A stretch of DNA of 64,000 bases from CAVSNH01 sp963729275 (GCA_963729275.1 CAVSNH010000013.1:496001-560000); one strand, 5' to 3'; shown: positions 7,172 through 14,742, numbered from the stretch's first letter. The notes: generated by a model not told the origin, from the letters alone. Program-made: numbers and translations.

Positions 7172-8354
7172 GGTAAGCGGCTCGACCGACCTCGCCCCCG
7201 ACCGGTTGGTAAAGCTCTGGCACCGCGTCGGAATCTGCGGGCCGACGGGCCGTGAGCTGCGGGCGGACCACTTCGTCGATCACCGCCCGACCGAGTTGGC
7301 GCAGACTGGCGCCAGTGTCCCGCGAGGTGGCGGCCGTCACCAGCCGACCCGTCCCCACCGCTGCACCCCAGCGGGCGAAGCCGACCGAGCGCTCGCGCAT
7401 ACGCCAGGCGTGCCACCACGCCCCGCCGGCCAGTAGATCGATCACGTCGGTGGGCACGGACGACCCCAGCACAGCACGGGCTCGCTCGAGCTGCATGGCC
7501 GCCACCAAGCCCATCTGCCAGCGCCGGGCCCGCCGGACGAGCTCGTCCCAGTCGATGGCCTCGGCCGTCATCATCTCGTCCAGGTCCTTCAACCAGACCA
7601 GCTGGTGGCCACCGGACAGCGACCCGTGCAGGCACAGGTAGAGCAACCCATCGACAGGGTCGAGGGTGGCCACCGTCGTGGTGCCGACATGGACGTAACG
7701 ACGGCGCTCGAAGAGTTCGTCGACGGAGACGGTGAACCGGGCACGGGCATTCGGCGTGATCAACACGTGGCAGTGAAGGTCGGCGAGCATGCCGTTCGGC
7801 AGGACCATCGGCACCTCGGCCCTCCGGAGCGTGGCCACGAGCAGCCAATTGAGGTCGGCCGTGTGCCCGCCGGCTGCTTCCACGATGGCCATGGCACGGG
7901 CCAGGTCCCCCGCCGGGAACAGAAGGTCGAGGTCGTGATACAGGCGCGCCCCTGGGTCCCCGTAGCCGAGTTCGACGAGCACCGGCCCCTTGAGGACGAG
8001 CCACGTGCCGATGGCGTCGTCGAGCAGTCCTTCCAGGTGCTCGAGCTCCAGCAGGCATCGATGGTGAGACAAAGCAGCCATTTGGCAGGCGCTGCGCAGC
8101 GGGTCGACCCGGGCGTCGTCTGCACCGAGCTCTAGGAGGGAGCGGTAGACGACGCCGGGAAGGCGGTGGTGGCGGGCCAGGCCGACGAGCTCGTCCACGA
8201 AGGAGTCCTCGTCCACGGGAACGGAAGCACCAAGGCGGACGGCCGGGCGGCGCACCAGTTCGACGAGGGACGCTCCGAGGGCCTGGCGCCTGGCGTCGGT
8301 CGTGGTGGGCGAGGCGGGCGGGCCGGGCGGGGCTGCCCGGGCGGGCGACCTCAT
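7140..8354 (-). CDS. nucleotidyltransferase family protein of the RiPP operon
   Basis: A 404-residue protein resembling the uncharacterised nucleotidyltransferase family (NTP_transf_5) often found in lasso-peptide and HPr-kinase-related gene sets. WLVLKGPVLVELGYGDPGARLYHDLDLLFP near residues 125-155 contains the polymerase-beta-like D-x-D pair (HDLDLL), and LADLHCHVLI is likely part of the fold. The start ATG (8352-8354) overlaps the stop of the kinase gene by 4 nt, so it is the last gene of a five-gene operon. It probably transfers a nucleotide or phosphate to the peptide or to an intermediate; this is inference from the neighbourhood. Its end overlaps the convergent permease gene by 32 nt. 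Confidence 0.82.
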   Translation of the reverse strand: MRSPARAAPPGPPASPTTTDARRQALGASLVELVRRPAVRLGASVPVDEDSFVDELVGLARHHRLPGVVYRSLLELGADDARVDPLRSACQMAALSHHRCLLELEHLEGLLDDAIGTWLVLKGPVLVELGYGDPGARLYHDLDLLFPAGDLARAMAIVEAAGGHTADLNWLLVATLRRAEVPMVLPNGMLADLHCHVLITPNARARFTVSVDELFERRRYVHVGTTTVATLDPVDGLLYLCLHGSLSGGHQLVWLKDLDEMMTAEAIDWDELVRRARRWQMGLVAAMQLERARAVLGSSVPTDVIDLLAGGAWWHAWRMRERSVGFARWGAAVGTGRLVTAATSRDTGASLRQLGRAVIDEVVRPQLTARRPADSDAVPELYQPVGGEVGRAAYLSQAAAGGWR

Positions 8355-9391
8355 GACGCCATGTCCTCCGACAACCCGGACAGGCAGGACGCCATGTCCT
8401 CGAGATCGGAGCCGGCCAAGAGCGTGAAGGCGGGGACGGTGCGGGCCAGTCGCCCGAGCATGTCCAGATGGGCCTGCGAGGAGGTGGGATCGGTCAGCAA
8501 GACGTTCGGGAGGAGGCCACGCAGGGCTGCCGACGCGTCGAGCGGCTCGGCCCTCGAATGCCGACCTGGGGTCACTTGGGGGAACACGAGGAGCGCGGGT
8601 CGACAGCTCACGACGATCCGGGACCCGAAGACGTCCTCGACCCGGAGCGAGTGCTTGTCGCGCCCGGGCAGTAAGGGTTCCTCGAGTAGGTGACCCAGCT
8701 CGGGGACCATGACGATGGTGTGCTCGGTCACGTCGACCTGATCGGGGAAGCCGGTCGCAGTGATGTCGGTGCTGTCGGAGCCCGACGACGCAGGCTCTGG
8801 AGGCGACGAGAGGAACACGCTGTCGTCGCCCAGGAAGTCGAAGCCGGCCCGGACGAGTGCGACGGTCGTGGTCGACTTGCCGGCGCCGCTCGTGCCCGGG
8901 AGCAGGATGCCCCGGCCCTGTCGGGCCAGTGCACCGGCGTGCAGCGGGTACCGCCCGAAGCGCTTGAACGTCTCGAAGATGCCGATGGTAAACAGGAGTT
9001 GGGTAGCGAACAGAGCGTCGGCCAGACCACCAGCCACGATGGCCATGTCGATTCGTCCCGCCGCCGGCCGACACCGGAAGATCACCCGTTGTCCGTAGAA
9101 GACGTAGAGCTCGTCGGACCCCTCGGCATAGCCGACGCTCCCCTCGGGGGCGTCGTAGATCGCCCGCAAGGCGCCGTCCGGGCAGTCCGGCCAATCGGGG
9201 TCGGCGCCCGGTCCCCGCACCTCGATGACGATGTCTGGAGCCCCCGTGCGCGCAGCCGTCGCTCGCAGCGGACGGAACCGACCGTCGATAAGGCCGGCCA
9301 CCATCGGGTCGTCGCAGCGGACCTCGAGCGAAAGGCCGGCGAGGTCGTAGGCGACACACGTGCCCGCCGGGCGGACACCGGAGGCATTCAT
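8351..9391 (-). CDS. HPr kinase/phosphorylase-like protein of the RiPP operon
   Basis: A 346-residue protein whose central P-loop, ILLPGTSGAGKSTTTVALV near residues 165-185, matches the HPr-kinase-like proteins that accompany RiPP recognition genes. DFLGDDSVFL follows as the Mg-binding acidic motif. Family relatives (the PadeK type of paeninodin clusters) phosphorylate a Ser of the precursor peptide, whereas others are known only from genomic context. The N-terminal 120 residues are beta-rich without recognised catalytic motifs. It overlaps the upstream B2 gene by 4 nt and the downstream nucleotidyltransferase by 4 nt. Likely target residues in the precursor are Ser25, Thr29 or Tyr30. Confidence 0.83.
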   Translation of the reverse strand: MNASGVRPAGTCVAYDLAGLSLEVRCDDPMVAGLIDGRFRPLRATAARTGAPDIVIEVRGPGADPDWPDCPDGALRAIYDAPEGSVGYAEGSDELYVFYGQRVIFRCRPAAGRIDMAIVAGGLADALFATQLLFTIGIFETFKRFGRYPLHAGALARQGRGILLPGTSGAGKSTTTVALVRAGFDFLGDDSVFLSSPPEPASSGSDSTDITATGFPDQVDVTEHTIVMVPELGHLLEEPLLPGRDKHSLRVEDVFGSRIVVSCRPALLVFPQVTPGRHSRAEPLDASAALRGLLPNVLLTDPTSSQAHLDMLGRLARTVPAFTLLAGSDLEDMASCLSGLSEDMAS

Positions 9392-9840
9392 TGGGACACC
9401 CCGGCCCGGGACAGGCGGGCCACGGTGGTGAACTTCGAGGTGGGCTCGGCGGGCTCAAGTAGAGATGTGCTCTCGAGCTCGATCCAGCAGTGGCCCACCC
9501 GGCGGCCAGCGTCGGAGCCCATCCCGAAACAGAGCGAGACGTCCAGGCCGGCACGACGGAGGCCGTAGTAGAGCGTGATGCCCCGCGTGAGGCACCCGGT
9601 CCGTACGAGCGGGTTCCCGCGCCGGACGATGGCATCGACCCATCGACCGTACTCATCGATGAGCACCGTCTCGGAGGTGTCGACCCCGCCGGACGGCGAC
9701 CGGGGCTCGAGCAGTCGCTGCAGGCGCGGCAAACCCACCCGCGCCAGCTGGGGCGCGGTCACGGCCACCGCGGTCAATCGCAGCAGGAGGGAGACGGGCG
9801 GGGTACGGCGGAGTTGAGCGGTGCTAGCGCTCGACGACAA
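9388..9840 (-). CDS. lasso-peptide B2-like transglutaminase-fold leader peptidase
   Basis: A 150-residue protein matching the B2 (PF13471, transglutaminase-like) cysteine proteases that remove RiPP leader peptides. The catalytic Cys lies in RTGCLTRGITLYYGLRRAG (about residue 83) and the catalytic His in GRRVGHCWIELE (about residue 117), with the usual spacing; the third acidic residue is likely in the following LEPAEP stretch but is not certain. The frame starts at a TTG (9838-9840), 17 nt inside the preceding PqqD gene, with no better start nearby. It overlaps the kinase gene by 4 nt. Together with the PqqD-like protein it forms a split B1/B2 pair. Confidence 0.87.
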   Translation of the reverse strand: MSSSASTAQLRRTPPVSLLLRLTAVAVTAPQLARVGLPRLQRLLEPRSPSGGVDTSETVLIDEYGRWVDAIVRRGNPLVRTGCLTRGITLYYGLRRAGLDVSLCFGMGSDAGRRVGHCWIELESTSLLEPAEPTSKFTTVARLSRAGVSQ

Positions 9841-10099
9841 GGCCGACCCCGGCCAGGCTCTCGAGAAGCTCGAGGGCGTCAGTCAGTGCCATCGATTTGT
9901 CCACCTCGAACTCGGCGCTGATGAGCTCGGCCACGTCGGCCACCGACCGCGAGCCATCGCACAGATCCCAGACGAGGCCCCCGACGTCGTTGAGCGCGAA
10001 GTACTCGCCGCTCTCGATGTCGAGGAGAACGGCATCGCCCTCCACCTGCTGTGACATCACCCGGTCCCGCCGACCGACGATGGTGCCGCGATCCATCAC
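9824..10099 (-). CDS. PqqD/B1-like RiPP recognition element protein
   Basis: About 90 residues, single winged-helix RRE fold. The motifs VEGDAVLLDIESGEYFALNDVG and VWDLCDGSRSVADVAELISAEFEVD, shown here in part only, are the conserved strands and helices of PqqD-like and lasso B1 proteins. The protein should bind the leader motif (Tyr7, Pro10, Leu12) of the precursor encoded 39 bp upstream and deliver it to the B2 peptidase. The start may be GTG 10099 or ATG 10096, which are adjacent. It is second in the operon and its 3' end overlaps the B2 gene. Confidence 0.87.
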   Translation of the reverse strand: MMDRGTIVGRRDRVMSQQVEGDAVLLDIESGEYFALNDVGGLVWDLCDGSRSVADVAELISAEFEVDKSMALTDALELLESLAGVGLVVER

Positions 10100-10138
10100 G
10101 ACACCATCGTCATTTCGGTCGACAGAAGAGCCGCAGGA

Positions 10139-10240
10139 TTACCCTGGGTTGTAGGTGTTGCCACCACTGAACTGGGTGAGATCCCGCAGCAAACCGAGTT
10201 GCGTGAGCACCGGTTTCTTATAGGAACGCTTCGTATTCAC
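10139..10240 (-). CDS. RiPP precursor peptide with lasso-type leader (33 aa)
   Basis: A 33-residue frame opening at GTG (10238-10240) and ending at TAA (10139-10141). Its leader has Tyr7, Pro10, Leu12, Gly16 and Thr22, in the spacing Y-x2-P-x-L-x3-G-x5-T known from actinobacterial lasso leaders and used for RRE recognition. Thr22 would occupy the usual -2 position if cleavage falls after Gln23, leaving the ten-residue core FSGGNTYNPG. The core contains no Asp or Glu, so a classical lasso ring cannot form. An AGGGG ribosome site lies 10 nt before the GTG. The gene leads a same-strand operon with recognition, peptidase, kinase and nucleotidyltransferase genes. Confidence 0.8.
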   Translation of the reverse strand: MNTKRSYKKPVLTQLGLLRDLTQFSGGNTYNPG

Positions 10241-10451
10241 GTTTCATCTGCCCCTTCTACTAGCGTCCACTAGCACTCCCGAACGTACCATTGGGGTTTC
10301 CCATTTTGTCCACAACCACACCGAGATTTGGTCAAGATCTCCCGGTGCGTAGGCGTGAATGGACCTTCGAGAGAGGTGCTTCCGGCCACCCGCGGGGACG
10401 ACATCACCACCCAACGTCATCGCTGCGACGAGGCCTGTGACGCCCGGGAAG
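10241..10451. promoter_or_regulatory. divergent intergenic region between the RiPP operon and the sulfotransferase gene
   Basis: This 211-bp stretch should hold the promoters of both directions. On the minus strand TTGACC (10330-10335) could be a -35 box for the RiPP operon, with A/T-rich ACAAAAT about 20 bp further on as a poor -10 candidate. TACGTT lies closer to the gene. No operator-like palindrome stands out. A minus-strand frame overlapping the region has no recognisable protein character. Confidence 0.35.
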
Positions 10452-11318
10452 ATGGGCGGTGATACGCCACTGCCGCCTCGGAAACCGGTGCGCAAGCGGG
10501 TCGCCTCTCGGGTCGAGTTCACCGCTCGCTACGCCACCGCTGGGCTCCGTCCCCTTCCCGATTTCGTCATCATCGGGGCGCAACGGAGCGGCACCACCTC
10601 CCTCTATCGATGGCTCACCAATCGCCCCGACGTGGGCCCGGCCTGGAGGAAGGAGGTGCACTTCTTCGACAACCACTACGACCGGGGTCTGCGGTGGTAC
10701 CGGTCGCACTTCCCGCTTCGACGTGCCGGCCGGATCACTGGTGAGTCGACTCCTTACCTGCTGCTCCACCCCCTGGCGCCGGATCGTGCGGCCGAAGCCC
10801 TCCCCGACGCCTGCTTCATCGCCCTTCTCCGCGACCCGGTCGAGCGGGCCATCTCCAACCACTGGCTGCGGCGGCGACTGGGCGCAGCCCGTGACGAGTC
10901 GCTCGATCAGGCGCTCGACCGCGAGGCCGAGCGCATCGCCGCCGACACCGATCAGGTGGTCCGGGGCGAGGTGAACCTCGCCCACATGGCCTACTCGTAC
11001 GTGGCCCGCGGCGAATACGCGCCACAGCTCCGTCGGTGGTTCGACGCCGCCGGGCGCGAGCGCGTGCTGGTGGTGGAGAGCGAACGGCTCGCCAGCGATC
11101 CTCGAGTGGCCGCTGGCGTGCTGGAACGGCTCGGCCTCCCCGACCGCGGCGACCCTTTCCCGGTCACCAACCGGGTCGTCCGCGGCGAGGGGGTCAGCGA
11201 GGCAACCATGGCCCGCCTGCGGGCCCACTTCGAGCCGCACAATCAGGAGCTCTTCGAGCTCCTCGGCTACGAGCTGTGGACGGACCAGCGGGCCGGTCCG
11301 CCGGCCGGGAGCACCTGA
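10452..11318 (+). CDS. sulfotransferase family protein
   Basis: About 288 residues with the two PAPS-binding signatures of Golgi/cytosolic-type sulfotransferases. These are the 5'-phosphosulfate loop FVIIGAQRSGTTSLYRWL near residue 35 and the 3'-phosphate motif LLRDPVERAISNHW near residue 120, plus the EVHFFDNHYDRG segment typical of heparan-sulfate-like members. It would transfer sulfate from PAPS to a hydroxyl of a sugar, lipid or tyrosine. The gene diverges from the RiPP operon. ATG 10452 and GTG 10437 are both possible starts, and the frame is open from 10359. Whether it modifies the peptide (Tyr30 is available) or a surface glycan made with the adjacent GT2 enzyme is unknown. Confidence 0.83.
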   Translation: MGGDTPLPPRKPVRKRVASRVEFTARYATAGLRPLPDFVIIGAQRSGTTSLYRWLTNRPDVGPAWRKEVHFFDNHYDRGLRWYRSHFPLRRAGRITGESTPYLLLHPLAPDRAAEALPDACFIALLRDPVERAISNHWLRRRLGAARDESLDQALDREAERIAADTDQVVRGEVNLAHMAYSYVARGEYAPQLRRWFDAAGRERVLVVESERLASDPRVAAGVLERLGLPDRGDPFPVTNRVVRGEGVSEATMARLRAHFEPHNQELFELLGYELWTDQRAGPPAGST

Positions 11319-11336
11319 CCGGCCGGCACCGTCGAG

Positions 11337-12302
11337 TCAGCTGGCGATCGCCGCCCGCGGTGGCCGGCCGGATGGGGCCGAGCCCTTTCTCGAGCTCCGC
11401 AGCAAGCGATGCATGGCCCGGGCGGGAAGACCGGGATCGCCTCGGCGGATGCCGATCGCGCTCGTCGCATAGGTGGTGGCCAGCACTGAGCCGGCAAACG
11501 CAGAGGACCCGAAACCATCGGCAGCCGCCGACCGGAGCGACCGGAACATGGCTGCCCGCCCGCCCGACTCTTCGGCCACGACGGCCGAGTGGTAGAGACG
11601 ACAGGCGTCGGTCATCTCGTGCTCGTGCTTGTCGAGGAAGGCCTGTCGGCCCCCCCGCCGGCCAGATCCCTCCTTGGTCACCCGGTCGCCGCCGTGCTGG
11701 TGGTACGAGTACAGGACGCGGGGGACCACGCCTGCCGGCCGTTCCTGCGAGCACCGGAGCCAGAGGTCCCAGTCTTCGCACGGCGGCAACGTCTGATCGA
11801 ACGAGAGGTCGTCGAAATACCGCCGGCGGATCACGCCGAAGGGCAGGGCGACGAAGTTGAACCACAGGAGGTCGGCGGCGCCGAACTCGGTGGGGCCGCG
11901 GTAGTCCACGGTCCGGCCGGTGCGGTCGTGGACGACCCGGTGCCAGGAGGTCACGAACCCGAGCTCGGGCCGATCGCCGAGTGCCTGTTCGAGAGCAGCG
12001 GCTGCGCCCGGAAGCCAGGCGTCGTCGTCGTCGCAGAATCCGAGGAGTTCGCCGGTGGCGGCGGCGATCCCCTGGTTGCGGGCGCCTCCCGGTCCTACGG
12101 ACGACTGGTTGCGGAGCACCTTGACCCGGCGGTCGTCGGCCAGACGAGCGGTGACCTCGGGGGTGCGATCAGTCGACGCATCGTCGACGATGACCAACTC
12201 CACCTCGGTCGTCGTCTGTGAGAGCACCGACTGGGCAGCACGGGTGAGCTGGTCGGCCCGGTTGTGGGTCGGCATCACCACGCTCACGAGGCCGGGCGGC
12301 AC
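11337..12302 (-). CDS. family 2 glycosyltransferase
   Basis: A 321-residue GT-A fold enzyme. VSVVMPTHNRADQLTRAAQS begins the nucleotide-sugar site, VIVDDASTDRT supplies the first Asp pair, LGFCDDDDAWLPG carries the DxD metal site and CEDWDLWLR the catalytic ED motif. It likely adds a sugar to a surface glycan or glycolipid. The start is GTG (12300-12302). It converges with the sulfotransferase gene, the two ends being 18 bp apart. The last 70 residues are basic and Ala-rich without recognised domain, possibly membrane-associated. Confidence 0.85.
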   Translation of the reverse strand: MPPGLVSVVMPTHNRADQLTRAAQSVLSQTTTEVELVIVDDASTDRTPEVTARLADDRRVKVLRNQSSVGPGGARNQGIAAATGELLGFCDDDDAWLPGAAAALEQALGDRPELGFVTSWHRVVHDRTGRTVDYRGPTEFGAADLLWFNFVALPFGVIRRRYFDDLSFDQTLPPCEDWDLWLRCSQERPAGVVPRVLYSYHQHGGDRVTKEGSGRRGGRQAFLDKHEHEMTDACRLYHSAVVAEESGGRAAMFRSLRSAAADGFGSSAFAGSVLATTYATSAIGIRRGDPGLPARAMHRLLRSSRKGSAPSGRPPRAAIAS

Positions 12303-12328
12303 GGGCGGGATGATAGTGAAGCTGCTGC

Positions 12329-13033
12329 TCAGCTCAGGCCGGACTGGCGGATGGTCACGTTGAGCCGGATGCCAGAGAGCCCGAGGCTCGGGTCGCCCGT
12401 CTCCGGGAAGACCTTGGGCACGCCGTGGTAGCAGCGCCGGGCCGGGCCGCCGAAGACGAAGGCGTCACCGGATTCGAGCACCACGTCGGCGTAGGGCGGG
12501 CCCCGCCGCTCGTCGTTCCCGAACCGGAAGAGGGCGCTCGCTCCGAGCGAGAGGGACACCACTGGCGCCGGGTGCGGCTCGTCTCGGTCGGCGTGAAGGC
12601 CCATACGGGCACCGCCGAGGTAGCGGTTGACGAGGGCCACATCAGGCTCGTAGGCGTCGGCTGCCTCCCCGACGTCGTCGGTCACCGAGGGGTCGAGGGC
12701 GGCGGCGGCGGCCACCGCTCGACGGGCGAGGTCCCGCAGCGCCGGCGGGAAGGGGGCGACCAGGCGGCCGTCACCGTCGTCGACCGTCCGCGAGTAGCGG
12801 TAGGGGAACCAGTGCCATCCAAGGCAGGTGATGCCCACCGACATGGACGTCCCGTTGGGCATGCGCGGGGCCCGGAATCCCCCGCCGGCCTCGGCCCATC
12901 CCAGGCAATCAGCGACCAGTCGCCGCTGCCCGTCCTCGTCGAGCCAGCCGGGCAGGTGGACGGCGCCGGCGGCGATCTCGACGGGGCCTTGTGCGATCAA
13001 CCGAGCGGCCGGGACCATGCGAAACGTTGGCAC
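12329..13033 (-). CDS. alkB: AlkB-like 2-oxoglutarate/Fe(II) dioxygenase
   Basis: A 234-residue protein of the AlkB family, which oxidatively removes alkyl groups from nucleic acids with Fe(II), O2 and 2-oxoglutarate. The Fe ligands are visible: MGLHADRDEPHP gives the HxD pair (about residues 155-157), RCYHGVPKV the distal His, and RLNVTIR the two Arg that bind 2-oxoglutarate and close the fold. LVNRYLGGARMG precedes the HxD pair as in E. coli AlkB. The start is GTG (13031-13033). No Ada gene or other repair gene lies alongside, so it is not in an obvious alkylation regulon. Confidence 0.88.
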   Translation of the reverse strand: MPTFRMVPAARLIAQGPVEIAAGAVHLPGWLDEDGQRRLVADCLGWAEAGGGFRAPRMPNGTSMSVGITCLGWHWFPYRYSRTVDDGDGRLVAPFPPALRDLARRAVAAAAALDPSVTDDVGEAADAYEPDVALVNRYLGGARMGLHADRDEPHPAPVVSLSLGASALFRFGNDERRGPPYADVVLESGDAFVFGGPARRCYHGVPKVFPETGDPSLGLSGIRLNVTIRQSGLS

Positions 13034-13066
13034 AGGACCGGTGGGCGAGGCCGCGCCCCGACGCGA

Positions 13067-13579
13067 TCAGGTCGGCTGTCGCGCCAGCCAGCGCAGCCGG
13101 GCCGCCCGGGCGTCCCACGAGTAGACGACAGCGGTCCCCGCCAAGCGGTCGTGCAGGGCATGGCGGTTACGACTGATCAGGATGCCGACGAACCCGAGGC
13201 CGAGAAGGAGGAAGCTGAGGGGCAGGGCCACCGTGCGAATCACGGCCTGGCGGACCCCGATGGGCGTGCCGTCCGCCTTCACCACCTGGATGCCGAGCAG
13301 GGCCATGCCGATCGTGCGGCCGGCCAGCGACCATTGGTAGGCGAAATAGACGAACTCCCACACGACGAGGGCCGCAATCGAGATCCACTGGTAATTGGCC
13401 AAGCGGTAGGTGTGCCCGGTGACCAGTTGGACGGAGAAGCCGATGGCGGCGGCGCCCAAGGTGAACAGCCCCCACGAGGCACCGGCGTCGGCGGCGAAGG
13501 CCAGCAGCCGAGTCACTGCTCCCGCGTAATGACCCTGTCGTCCCTCGATCCTCTGCTGATCGGCTAGGGGCACGGTCAT
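13067..13579 (-). CDS. RDD family membrane protein
   Basis: About 170 residues with three or four predicted transmembrane helices. The RDD signature is partly preserved: GAVTRLLAFAADAGASWGLF carries the early Arg/Asp motif, QWSLAGRTIGMALLGIQVV the conserved Gly-rich segment, and NRHALHDRLAGTAVVY the late one. RDD proteins are poorly understood; some are linked to Na+/H+ antiport. ATG 13579 is chosen, but GTG 13585 and ATG 13612 are also in frame. It directly follows the 9-residue-repeat protein on the same strand, so the two probably act together. Confidence 0.85.
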   Translation of the reverse strand: MTVPLADQQRIEGRQGHYAGAVTRLLAFAADAGASWGLFTLGAAAIGFSVQLVTGHTYRLANYQWISIAALVVWEFVYFAYQWSLAGRTIGMALLGIQVVKADGTPIGVRQAVIRTVALPLSFLLLGLGFVGILISRNRHALHDRLAGTAVVYSWDARAARLRWLARQPT

Positions 13580-13589
13580 GCTCACGGGC

Positions 13590-14153
13590 TCAGCCGCCCT
13601 CCGCGAGGCCATGGCCGTTCCCGCTGACTGAGGCGAGGGCCGGGGTCGGCCGCTTTCCCACCAGGGCTGGAGGCCCGACGGGCAGGTCGTCGGACGAGCG
13701 GCGGAGGGCGCGGTTGACCCACCGGGACACGAAGTCGTCGAGGCCGACGCCTTGAGCCCGCACGATGTCGAGCACCTCGGAGGCCACGCCGCTCGTCGAG
13801 TGGGCGATGATCGTGCCGATCTCCGTCTGGCTCACGATGGCCTCGACGTCGACCTGCTCCATCAGGCGCTTGACGTCCACCCGCTCGATGATCTGCTCGA
13901 CGTCCACCCGCTCGATGATCTGCTCGACGTCTACCCGCTCGATGATGCGCTGGACATCGACCCTGGCGATCAGTCGCTCGACGTCCACCCGCTGGACGAC
14001 CTGGTCCACGTCGATGCGGGCCATGAGCCGGTCGACATCGATCCGGTCCAAGATGGCGTCGACATCGACGGCCTCCACCACCAGGGCGACGACCCGCTCG
14101 GCCACCGCCTGGGCAAACTGCTCGAGCCGCCCGGTCCCCGGGATCGGGCTCAC
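13590..14153 (-). CDS. protein with nine 9-residue VDV repeats (RDD partner)
   Basis: A 187-residue protein of unknown function. Residues 28-108 consist of nine consecutive 9-residue units of the form R-[VI]-D-V-x-x-[IVL]-[ILM]-x, for example RVDVEQIIE twice in a row. The pattern has hydrophobic residues at fixed positions and an invariant Asp, which could fold as a solenoid or long amphipathic helix. Residues 1-27 and 110-160 are moderately hydrophobic but have no clear transmembrane segment; the C-terminal 30 residues are low complexity. The gene immediately precedes the RDD membrane protein gene. Similar repeats are seen fused or next to RDD proteins in actinobacteria, so an envelope role is possible but unproven. 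Confidence 0.78.
   Translation of the reverse strand: MSPIPGTGRLEQFAQAVAERVVALVVEAVDVDAILDRIDVDRLMARIDVDQVVQRVDVERLIARVDVQRIIERVDVEQIIERVDVEQIIERVDVKRLMEQVDVEAIVSQTEIGTIIAHSTSGVASEVLDIVRAQGVGLDDFVSRWVNRALRRSSDDLPVGPPALVGKRPTPALASVSGNGHGLAEGG
13830..14072 (-). repeat. 27-bp coding tandem repeat, nine units
   Basis: DNA encoding the nine 9-residue VDV units, residues 28-108 of the preceding entry. Units differ at several bases but keep codons for the Asp-Val core. The two middle units are nearly identical, which is a sign of fairly recent duplication. Confidence 0.75.
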
Positions 14154-14274
14154 GGCGATCGGCCGGCGCCGCGGTCGTCCACCGCCTCAGCTTCCCATAG
14201 GCCGGGCGCGAGTGACGGGGGCTCCGAGCCGGGTTCGGGTCCGAGGCCGCGGTCGGGTCGGCTGCTCCGCCGGG

Positions 14275-14742
14275 TCAGCCCGTGGTCGTGCCGGACTTCC
14301 GAAGGACCTCGAGCGCCCGGTCGGCGTGCACGCTCATGCGCACCTCGCTGCGGATGACGTCGATGACGCGGAGGTCCGGGCCGATCACGAAGGTGGCCCG
14401 CTTGGTCGGCGTCAGTCCCGTGAACTTCCGCCGCACTCCGAAGATGGTGGCGACGGCACCGTCGGGGTCGGAGAGAAGCGGGTAGTCAAAGCTGTGCTTT
14501 TCGGAGAACTGCTTCTGCTTCTCGACCGAGTCGGCGCTGATCCCCACCCGGCGTGCGCCGACCGCCTCGAACTCGGCAGCCAGGTCGCGGAAATGGCAGC
14601 TCTCGGCAGTGCATCCCATGGTCATGGCCGCGGGGTAGAAGAACAGGACGACCGGGTGCCCGTCGGCCAGCTCGCTCAGCTTGCGCGGACGTCCGTTCTC
14701 ATCGGGCAGCTCGAAGTCGGGGACCGTGTCGCCGGATTTCAC
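14275..14742 (-). CDS. peroxiredoxin (Bcp/PrxQ type)
   Basis: A 155-residue thiol peroxidase that reduces hydrogen peroxide and organic hydroperoxides. The active-site segment AAMTMGCTAESCHFRD has the peroxidatic Cys (about residue 43) and a resolving Cys five positions later, the PrxQ arrangement; Met replaces the usual Pro two residues ahead of the Cys. VVLFFYP precedes it and KRATFVIGPD closes the thioredoxin fold. It ends 121 bp downstream of the repeat protein on the same strand. A second peroxiredoxin with the canonical DDTPGCT motif is at 24770. Confidence 0.88.
   Translation of the reverse strand: MKSGDTVPDFELPDENGRPRKLSELADGHPVVLFFYPAAMTMGCTAESCHFRDLAAEFEAVGARRVGISADSVEKQKQFSEKHSFDYPLLSDPDGAVATIFGVRRKFTGLTPTKRATFVIGPDLRVIDVIRSEVRMSVHADRALEVLRKSGTTTG

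Noticed and set aside
7140..9656. One long minus-strand open frame of 838 codons
   Set aside because: Only the 3' part (7140-8354) has homology; the remainder overlaps the HPr-kinase-like and B2 genes in another frame and is basic, repetitive GC-driven sequence.
7140..10240. Calling the operon a lasso peptide cluster
   Set aside because: The leader and B1/B2 fit, but no cyclase gene is nearby and the core has no acidic residue for the ring.
10218..10247. Nine-codon ATG frame overlapping the RiPP precursor
   Set aside because: Its ATG is only 3 nt from the AGGGG site, too close, and it stops after nine residues; the GTG frame has the leader motif and proper spacing.
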